From the NCBI GenBank assembly GCA_964498065.1, contig CAZCFZ010000123.1, forward strand, positions 1 through 10,282: DNA of 10,282 bases, read 5' to 3'. The notes below the pieces were generated by a model. That model was given only the letters and a program-made list of their open reading frames with translations. It was not told the origin of the DNA and did no database searches. Shown here piece after piece: positions 1 through 5,159 of the stretch. The translations under genes were made by a program, and so were the position numbers. The DNA comes from FEN-1297 sp964498065 (GTDB lineage Bacteria; Bacteroidota; Ignavibacteria; Ignavibacteriales; Ignavibacteriaceae). Within the stretch, counting starts at the first letter, position 1, and each line of letters opens with the position of its first letter.

Positions 1-228
1 AATCTAAAATAAAAATGGACTATAAGCAAGATATAAAATTTTCATAATCACGTGAATTTTACAGGCAGGATTATATACTTTGAATTGAAAAATAGATAAG
101 AATGATGATGAATAAATGTTGTCTAGTGATATTTTTTCTAAATAACTTATTAAGAGAAATTTGATATTATGGAATTTATTTTTAAATAATATATTTTATT
201 TCTTCCGGAATTCATTACTCAATAATAA
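1..228. other. AT-rich region after the phosphatase, no gene seen
   Basis: These 228 bases follow the phosphatase stop codon. I see no ORF, strong hairpin with U-run, or repeat. The only palindrome noted is TTCCGGAA (203-210), without a terminator-like tail. Confidence 0.5.
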
Positions 229-1641
229 TTACTTTTCTTCAAATTTGTCATTTTTCCGCTTAACCATCAAAACTGTTATATCATCAAACTGTTCATGGTC
301 CCGGATGTAATTATTTATTTCTTTTTCTAATCTTTTAATTATTTCGGCAGTACCGGCATCATAATAATCGGTAATTATTTTTTTGAAACTCTCAATAAAG
401 TCATCAACACCTGACTGATTCTTTAAATCGACTAATCCATCAGTGTAAAATAAAACAGTATCATTTTTATTTAGTCGAATCACCTGTTCATCCAGATTAT
501 TGCCCAGCACTTTTCCATTATCTAATCCTAGGCCTAATCCTTTTTGCCTGTAACTTTTAAATATTTTTTTATCCCCTTCATAAACCAAAAGCGGCTCATG
601 CCCGGCTCTTGAAAAAGCTAATGTATTCTCTTCCATATCAAGGACAGCATATATTGCAGTGATAAAAGATTTTCTGTCCAGCATCTGATAAAGCAGTGAA
701 TTTGCCTTAGTCAGCAGTTCTACTGTTGTGCGGCTTTCAAATGCAAGAGTTTGAAATATTCCTTTGAGAAGAGTAGTGTAAATAGCCGCTCCCAAACCTT
801 TTCCGGACACATCGCTTACTATGATCCCGAGTTTATTTGTACCAAATTCAAAAAAATCATAAAAATCCCCGCCGACTCTTTTTGCCGGTTTAAATAATGT
901 ATATATCTCATAATTTTTATATTCGGGTATTTTTTTGGGAAGAAGACTTACTTGAACATTTTGAGCAATGTTTAATTCGTTTTCCAGCCGCTCTTTTTCG
1001 AGTTCATTCTCCAAATCTTGCAAGGTTATAAGTTTATATAACCTATTACCCATTTTAAAATTAGAAGCGAATACCGAAATATTCTTTTCTCTTATTCCAT
1101 TGTTAAAATTAACCCTTTTTTCTTCTCCGATCCGGATATTTTCAAGTAACTGCTTTATATTATATTTTTCTTCTTTTACCGAAAATATATTCGGCAAGCT
1201 TTCAATGTTCAATAACCTTTTTGCCGCTTTATTAATAAGTTCTACCTGCCCGTTTTCTTTATATGAAATAATCCCGGATGGAACTTGTTCTATAAGAGTT
1301 TTTAAATATTGAAGATTTTCTTCCGATCTGATTTTATTAGCAGATAATTCATTATAAGTATCACCGATGGATTTATAAAGATCGCTATACATCGATCCGA
1401 AGTTTTTTAAGAGATATGTTTGATTAAAATCAGAATATTTAATTGATGATAAAAATCTGTTTAAATCGCGGCTGATTCTGTCAATATATTTAAATAAAGA
1501 TACGATAAGATAGATTGCTATTACAAAAAAGAAAAATGATGTGAATTTAAAGTCGTACTCATATAAAATAATTATTCCGCCCAATACAAATGCTATAATT
1601 AGAATTAATTTGGAAATTACGGTAACTCTATATTTATTCAA
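229..1641 (-). CDS. Membrane-anchored PAS-SpoIIE/PP2C serine phosphatase (RsbU-like)
   Basis: Predicted 470-residue inner-membrane protein phosphatase of the PPM/SpoIIE family, the group that dephosphorylates STAS-domain anti-anti-sigma factors in partner-switching pathways. Two hydrophobic segments lie at about residues 8-27 and 34-51. A linker at 52-108 (including NRFLSSIKYSDF) leads to a PAS-like domain at about 110-205 (GIISYKENGQVELINKAAKRLL region), then a short coiled coil (210-226) and the catalytic domain (about 222-463). Canonical metal-binding and core motifs are all present: GGDFYD (257-262), SDVSGKG (276-282), RAGHEP (345-350), FYTDGL (398-403) and DDIT (453-456), so it should be active. 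The linker and PAS resemble those of Bacteroidota NtrY-like histidine kinases, but no HisKA or HATPase follows. The TTG start at 1641 has no Shine-Dalgarno at normal spacing; TTGAGG lies better placed for an ATC codon nine bases upstream (1650), so the exact start is uncertain. No sigma, anti-sigma or STAS gene is adjacent, so the substrate is unknown. Confidence 0.9.
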   Translation of the reverse strand: MNKYRVTVISKLILIIAFVLGGIIILYEYDFKFTSFFFFVIAIYLIVSLFKYIDRISRDLNRFLSSIKYSDFNQTYLLKNFGSMYSDLYKSIGDTYNELSANKIRSEENLQYLKTLIEQVPSGIISYKENGQVELINKAAKRLLNIESLPNIFSVKEEKYNIKQLLENIRIGEEKRVNFNNGIREKNISVFASNFKMGNRLYKLITLQDLENELEKERLENELNIAQNVQVSLLPKKIPEYKNYEIYTLFKPAKRVGGDFYDFFEFGTNKLGIIVSDVSGKGLGAAIYTTLLKGIFQTLAFESRTTVELLTKANSLLYQMLDRKSFITAIYAVLDMEENTLAFSRAGHEPLLVYEGDKKIFKSYRQKGLGLGLDNGKVLGNNLDEQVIRLNKNDTVLFYTDGLVDLKNQSGVDDFIESFKKIITDYYDAGTAEIIKRLEKEINNYIRDHEQFDDITVLMVKRKNDKFEEK

Positions 1642-1933
1642 GTAAGCGATTCTATTTACCTCAACTCATAAAAAAATTTAATAACATGCGTTACACATTC
1701 TCCTTCAAGTTCACTTTTTTAGACCATGAAGGATGCTGAAACTATGCCTCCTATAAGGTCTTTAAATGCGGCCTTTAAGGTTTTGTGTAAGTTGACTTAA
1801 TAATGTTAAAAGGAAATATATTCAATAACTCAATAAATTCTATAAACTGAATTATTAAAATAATCTATTTATTTTTAATTGCTTAATAAATGGGAAATAA
1901 AGTTAGCTAATTAGTTAGAATTATAAAGGAGGA
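1642..1933. other. Intergenic spacer, no confident gene
   Basis: This 292-bp spacer separates the phosphatase from the short unrecognised ORF. Most is AT-rich. The part at about 1685-1800 is richer in GC than its flanks and is open on both strands: a plus-strand 24-codon frame with ATG (1726-1800) and a minus-strand frame of about 25 codons without an ATG (stop at 1720-1722). Two similar blocks, GGTCTTTAA and GGCCTTTAA, occur 13-15 bases apart, and AAGGTC can pair with GGCCTT around a nine-base loop on the plus strand. Neither short frame has a ribosome binding site, so I do not call a gene. It may be a decayed dispersed repeat or coding remnant. Confidence 0.4.
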
Positions 1934-2296
1934 TTAGATATTTCCCACCTGCCTAAATAAAGCTTGAACAAATTTGGAATTTTCTTTCGGTCTGAATATT
2001 TGTATTAATTCCCGGGATTTATTACTGTTTTTAATCCCCTCCCGTAGTTTCTTTATTTTTCTTTCTATATTCCATTCTTCACCATCCGTTTTCCATCTAA
2101 ATGATTCAACCCGAAAATTATAATGTCTTTTCTTCCCGTTTATTTTAACTTCAATCTCAGCAATTTGCTGATCTAAAAAATCCGGCAGAGGAATACTTAC
2201 ACCTTTCATGACTGATTCCCTTTCAAATAATTTCAAATTATCTAACCTGTCTAATTCTTCCCCAAAGAGTAAGATTTTAATAAGAGGCTGTCTCAA
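1934..2296 (-). CDS. Unrecognised 120-aa protein, 5' end formed by inverted-repeat element
   Basis: I do not recognise this family. The frame gives 120 charged, soluble-looking residues with no signal peptide or membrane segment. Visible features are an N-terminal segment (GEELDRLDNLKLFERESV), a segment KGVSIPLPDFLDQQIAEIEV, a lysine/arginine-rich middle (KINGKKRHYNF, ERKIKKLREGI) and a C-terminal stretch ending in LFRQVGNI. The only start for the full length is TTG at 2296, inside the left arm of the inverted repeat, so the first five or so residues (MRQPL) are encoded by that repeat. The frame closes upstream at a stop at 2303-2305. An internal ATG at residue 30 would give 91 residues. The body reads like genuine coding sequence, so I infer an older gene whose 5' end was cut or replaced at the element boundary. 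It may be a pseudogene, or may be expressed from a promoter in the element. Confidence 0.45.
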   Translation of the reverse strand: MRQPLIKILLFGEELDRLDNLKLFERESVMKGVSIPLPDFLDQQIAEIEVKINGKKRHYNFRVESFRWKTDGEEWNIERKIKKLREGIKNSNKSRELIQIFRPKENSKFVQALFRQVGNI

Positions 2297-2393
2297 AAGT
2301 AATTATCTATTTAGAAATCTGTGAAAATCAGTTCAAATCTGCGTCATCAGCGTTCCATTATTCAAAAAAATATTACTTTTGAGACAGCCTCTT
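2282..2393. mobile_element. MITE-like element with perfect 22-bp terminal inverted repeats
   Basis: The 22 bases at 2282-2303 are the exact reverse complement of 2372-2393; the arms contain GAGGCTGTCTCAAAAG. Identity stops at once on both sides, and the 68-bp interior has no ORF. GAGGCTG...-type termini occur on several insertion-sequence families (IS1182- and IS5-like ends come to mind), but I cannot assign one. The interior contains text such as AAATCTGCGTCATCAGCGTT, which resembles dispersed repeats familiar from Bacteroidota/Chlorobi-type genomes. No target-site duplication is visible: the left flank ends ATTTTAAT and the right flank begins GGGGATAG. A nonautonomous element or an internally deleted IS is the best reading; a long-loop hairpin left by recombination is the alternative. 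Confidence 0.6.
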
Positions 2394-2405
2394 GGGGATA
2401 GGCCC
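2394..2405. repeat. Truncated copy of repeat B after the permease C stop
   Basis: The 12 bases GGGGATAGGCCC directly abut the permease C stop codon and match the stop-proximal end of repeat B found after permeases B and A (GGGGATGGGCC and GGGGATGGGCT). The rest of the repeat is missing because the 112-bp inverted-repeat element begins here. The last one or two bases of the element (TT) would also fit the repeat, so the boundary is ambiguous by about two bases. Confidence 0.5.
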
Positions 2406-4805
2406 TTATTCATACCTCAGTGATTTCACCGGATTAGCAGTAGCTGCTTTTATAGCTTGAAAACTTATCGTTATAAATGCAATTAAAATTGCTATTGCAA
2501 CAGCGCCTACAAATGACCATGGTTCAATTCCGACATGATAAGCAAAGTCCTGGAGCCAGTTATTCATTGCGTAAAATGAAACCGGCGCAGCAATTATTCC
2601 TGCAATAAGAACGAGTTTTAAAAAATCTTTTGAAAGCAGTAAAACAATACCGCTGACTGAAGATCCGAGAACTTTTCTTACGCCAATCTCTTTAGTCCTC
2701 TGCTCTGCCGTATACGCGGCTAAACCGAACAAACCTAAACATGCTATAAATATTGCAAGAAAAGAAAAGGATCCGAACATATCACCGGTTCTCTGATCAT
2801 TTTTGTAAATTTCATCAAAGTGCTGATCTAAGAAAGAATATTCAAACGGACGGTTGGGTATAATTTCTTTCCAGGTATTTTCAATATAATCAACAGTCGA
2901 AGAAATATTTTCAGGTTTAATTCTCATTACCAAATAATTAAACTGATCCGGTTGTATCGACATAATCAAAGGCCCGATTTTGGAATGAAGGCTAAAAAAG
3001 TTAAAGTCTTTCACAACTCCAATTACAGTTTTAACGGGTTTACCTTCAAATTTTTTACCTAAAGGATTTTTCCATCCGAATTTTTTCACTGCTGCTTGAT
3101 TAATTATCACAGATGATGTCGAATCCATGGGATGATCATACGAAAAGTCTCTCCCATCCACAATTTTCATTTGCATGGTTTTAATGTAATCAAACCCGAC
3201 AAAACTTCGTCTCATCATCATGCTTTGTCTGCCGTTTGATCCTGCGACAGTTTCAGTTCCTTCGGATCCGCTGGCGCCGAATAAGCCTGATGTTGCGGCA
3301 GCATTTACAATTATGGAATTTTTTAGTAATTCGCTTTTTAATAAATTTATTTTATCTCTTGTATCTTTGCTTCTAATCGGCAGGAATAAAACATGTTCCT
3401 TATTAAAACCTAAATTTTTATTTTTTATATAATTCATTTGATTGCTTACTACTCCGGTACAAATGATTAAAGTTATTGCTATAGAGAATTGTAAAACTAC
3501 TAAGACTTTCCTTAGAAACGCTCCTTTCATTTTGCTTGAGATAGTTCCTTTTAACGAATCTGCAGGCTCAAACTTTGAAAGAAACAATGCCGGATAGCTT
3601 CCTGATATAATTCCGACAGTAACAGCTATTCCAACTAATTCAAGCATAAAAATTATGCTGTCCTGGTAAGAAAAGATAATTCTTCCGTCGAAAATATTTT
3701 TAAAGTACGGCAATATTAATTCGGTAAAGAGGAACGCAAGTAATAGTGAAATTATTGAAATTAAAACCGCTTCACCCATAAATTGATAGACCAGGCTTTT
3801 CCTTGTAGAGCCTAGTACCTTACGCATCCCGATTTCTTTAATCCTTTTTGCATAGCGTGCTGTTGCAAGATTCATAAAATTGATGCAGGCAATTAAAAGT
3901 ATAAACAGAGCTATAGCTGAAAATATATAAACCGTGCTTATACTTCCCTGGTTGTGGCTAAAAGTTTGATATACAATATCACCGGAATAAAGGTGAATAT
4001 CCTTTAACGGCTGCAAGTACATTTTAAGATCACTTTTCTCTCCGGTTTTCGGGTCGGGAGGAATATAGTGATTAATAAATTCCGGGAATTGCTTCTCTAT
4101 TTTTATAGGTGAAATACCTTTTCTTAAAAGTATATAAGTTGCTAACGTATTATTGTTCCATGAATTCAGCCATTTAACATAATGTTCCATAGTGCTGTAT
4201 GATCCAAGCATATCAAAATTAATATTTGAATTTTGAGGATAGTCTTTTATCAATCCCGTCACTTTATAATCATCGTTACCGAAGATACTGGATATTCTAA
4301 TTGTTTTACCGAGCGGATCTTGGCTGCCAAAAAATTTACGGGCGGCAGTTTGAGTAAGCACAATTGAAAAAGGCGCTTCCAAAGCAGTTTTGGGATTGCC
4401 TTCAATGAAAGGTATTGTTAATATATTAAATATAAACGGATCGGCGTATGCAATGTTCTTTTCATAGTAACCTGATTCGCCAACTTTACAAAACTGGGTG
4501 GGACTGGGTACAATTCTGGCAGAGTATTCCACATCGGGGAAATACTCTTTAAGCGCAGGGGCCAGAGGGCCCATCGTTACGGCAATTTTCAATTTGCCTA
4601 TGTTTTCCTGGTTTTGAATTTCAACAACTCTGTAAATTCTATCGATTTTTTTATTAAATGAATCGTAGCCTAATTCATTCTTAATTAGTATTGAAATTAA
4701 AATAAAACCGGTTAAACCGATTGCAAGCCCTAATATATTTATTGATGAATAAACTTTGTTTTTTAAGATGTTTCTAACTGCCACTCTAAAATAGTTTTTA
4801 AACAT
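2406..4805 (-). CDS. ABC transporter permease C (double MacB-PCD/FtsX)
   Basis: A 799-residue inner-membrane protein of the MacB/FtsX permease superfamily, with the unit (membrane helix, periplasmic MacB-type domain, three-helix FtsX core) present twice. Predicted helices are near 21-41, 290-312, 342-366, 386-409, 433-455, 677-700, 728-748 and 762-785; periplasmic domains are about 42-289 and 456-676. Each core follows a cytoplasmic coupling motif, KEIGMRKVLG (323-332) and KEIGVRKVLG (705-714), expected to contact an ATPase. The ATG start at 4805 has AGGAG seven bases upstream and aligns with the MLKNYLK starts of its paralogues. The C-terminus ATANPVKSLRYE is shared with permease A. Family members couple ATP hydrolysis to movement of periplasmic or outer-membrane cargo (lipoproteins, peptides, toxic compounds), but the cargo cannot be read here and no ATPase is encoded nearby. 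It is last of the three in transcription order, 354 bases after permease B. Confidence 0.9.
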   Translation of the reverse strand: MFKNYFRVAVRNILKNKVYSSINILGLAIGLTGFILISILIKNELGYDSFNKKIDRIYRVVEIQNQENIGKLKIAVTMGPLAPALKEYFPDVEYSARIVPSPTQFCKVGESGYYEKNIAYADPFIFNILTIPFIEGNPKTALEAPFSIVLTQTAARKFFGSQDPLGKTIRISSIFGNDDYKVTGLIKDYPQNSNINFDMLGSYSTMEHYVKWLNSWNNNTLATYILLRKGISPIKIEKQFPEFINHYIPPDPKTGEKSDLKMYLQPLKDIHLYSGDIVYQTFSHNQGSISTVYIFSAIALFILLIACINFMNLATARYAKRIKEIGMRKVLGSTRKSLVYQFMGEAVLISIISLLLAFLFTELILPYFKNIFDGRIIFSYQDSIIFMLELVGIAVTVGIISGSYPALFLSKFEPADSLKGTISSKMKGAFLRKVLVVLQFSIAITLIICTGVVSNQMNYIKNKNLGFNKEHVLFLPIRSKDTRDKINLLKSELLKNSIIVNAAATSGLFGASGSEGTETVAGSNGRQSMMMRRSFVGFDYIKTMQMKIVDGRDFSYDHPMDSTSSVIINQAAVKKFGWKNPLGKKFEGKPVKTVIGVVKDFNFFSLHSKIGPLIMSIQPDQFNYLVMRIKPENISSTVDYIENTWKEIIPNRPFEYSFLDQHFDEIYKNDQRTGDMFGSFSFLAIFIACLGLFGLAAYTAEQRTKEIGVRKVLGSSVSGIVLLLSKDFLKLVLIAGIIAAPVSFYAMNNWLQDFAYHVGIEPWSFVGAVAIAILIAFITISFQAIKAATANPVKSLRYE

Positions 4806-4862
4806 AACTTCACTCCTAATTAACGTTGCTTCATTTTATCAACCCCTTCAACTCCTAAAAAA

Positions 4863-4868
4863 ATTATA
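4863..4868 (-). promoter_or_regulatory. Possible -10 box for permease C
   Basis: A perfect TATAAT on the minus strand lies 58 bases before the ATG of permease C. No good -35 hexamer is found 16-18 bases upstream. In DNA this AT-rich the match could be chance, but permease B has a similarly placed TATAAT. Confidence 0.2.
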
Positions 4869-4925
4869 AAAAAATACTCACTTAAAATTATTCCAAATAC
4901 CCATCATCCTTGAATAGGTTTTATT

Positions 4926-4974
4926 CCCACTTCCCTTCTGTCGAGGCTCGGCCTCGCCGAGACTGGTTGGGAAG
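4926..4974. repeat. Repeat C, copy 1, with nested alternative hairpins
   Basis: This segment begins CCCACTTCCCTTCTGTC, identical in the first 17 bases to the copy at 7510-7559. CTTCCC (4930-4935) pairs with GGGAAG (4969-4974) as an outer stem. Inside are two mutually exclusive 6-bp hairpins: CGAGGC/GCCTCG (4942-4947 with 4951-4956) and CTCGGC/GCCGAG (4947-4952 with 4956-4961), each with a 3-base loop. It looks like a REP-type palindromic repeat; no transposase is nearby. Confidence 0.6.
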
Positions 4975-4980
4975 GTAGCC

Positions 4981-5009
4981 AGACTCCGATGAGTCTGTGA
5001 GACTCATCG
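4981..5009. repeat. Perfect 10-bp hairpin with competing 6-bp hairpin
   Basis: CGATGAGTCT (4987-4996) is the exact reverse complement of AGACTCATCG (5000-5009) around a GTG loop. The preceding AGACTC (4981-4986) can instead pair with GAGTCT (4991-4996) around CGAT. The two folds share GAGTCT and exclude each other, the same arrangement as in the adjacent repeat C. No U-run follows on either strand, so this is not a classic intrinsic terminator. Confidence 0.6.
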
Positions 5010-5035
5010 AGGTGTGAGGATTAGACAACCTTTTA

Positions 5036-5075
5036 GCCCCTCCTAAATCCTCCCCCAAGGGGGAGGACTTTTAAA
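5036..5075. repeat. Repeat A, copy 1, strong GC hairpin
   Basis: This 40-bp segment contains TCCTAAATCC followed by a perfect 9-bp inverted repeat, TCCTCCCCC (5048-5056) and GGGGGAGGA (5059-5067), separated by AA. The copy at 7586-7625 has the same layout. On the plus strand the stem is followed by CTTTTAAATT, so it could act as a weak terminator for plus-strand transcripts. On the minus strand, where the genes lie, the stem is followed by TTTAGG, which is less convincing. This CCTCCCC...GGGGAGG pattern is a familiar dispersed repeat type. Confidence 0.6.
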
Positions 5076-5114
5076 TTCCATTTCCTTTTACTCAACACTA
5101 TCTTTTATAAGAAC

Positions 5115-5158
5115 ATCACCCCCGTCCCCTTGGGAAGGGAGTTTGGGGGGGATGGGCC
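5115..5158. repeat. Repeat B, copy 1, abutting the permease B stop
   Basis: A palindromic GC-rich segment with outer CCCCC (5119-5123) and GGGGGG tracts around an inner TCCC...GGGA stem. It ends GGGGATGGGCC, one base from the permease B stop codon. It matches repeat B at 7626-7661 in its ends and general layout and the truncated copy at 2394-2405 in its stop-proximal end. In the permease B transcript it would be the first structure after translation ends. Confidence 0.55.
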
Positions 5159-5159
5159 T

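Larger units (their letters stand above)
4806..5159. repeat. Repeat- and palindrome-rich spacer between permeases B and C
   Basis: This 354-bp spacer has no gene. In plus-strand order it holds the AT-rich leader of permease C (4806-4925, with its ribosome binding site and a TATAAT match), repeat C (4926-4974), a perfect 10-bp hairpin (4987-5009), repeat A (5036-5075), a 39-bp AT-rich linker, and repeat B (5115-5158) running up to the permease B stop codon. The palindromic part is far richer in GC than the surrounding genes. In the transcript of permease B the hairpins would form 3' structures that could stop transcription or protect the message; this is inference. Confidence 0.7.

Noticed and set aside
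968..1312. Plus-strand frame of 114 codons inside the phosphatase
   Set aside because: It is a shadow of the opposite-strand gene, which has all PP2C motifs; the plus-strand product is low-complexity Ser/Phe/Leu-rich.
3220..3432. Plus-strand frame inside permease C
   Set aside because: It is antisense to a well-supported FtsX permease, with no family resemblance or ribosome binding site.
4820..4834. Five-codon minus-strand frame (MKQR) in the leader of permease C
   Set aside because: A frame this short is expected by chance; there is no attenuator structure or amino-acid bias to support a leader peptide.
5036..5075. Intrinsic terminator for the permease operon
   Set aside because: The stem is strong, but the T-run follows it on the plus strand, opposite to the genes, so I list it only as a repeat.
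4926..5158. Possible CRISPR array or phage attachment site
   Set aside because: The repeats differ from one another, are not regularly spaced, and no cas gene, integrase or tRNA is present.
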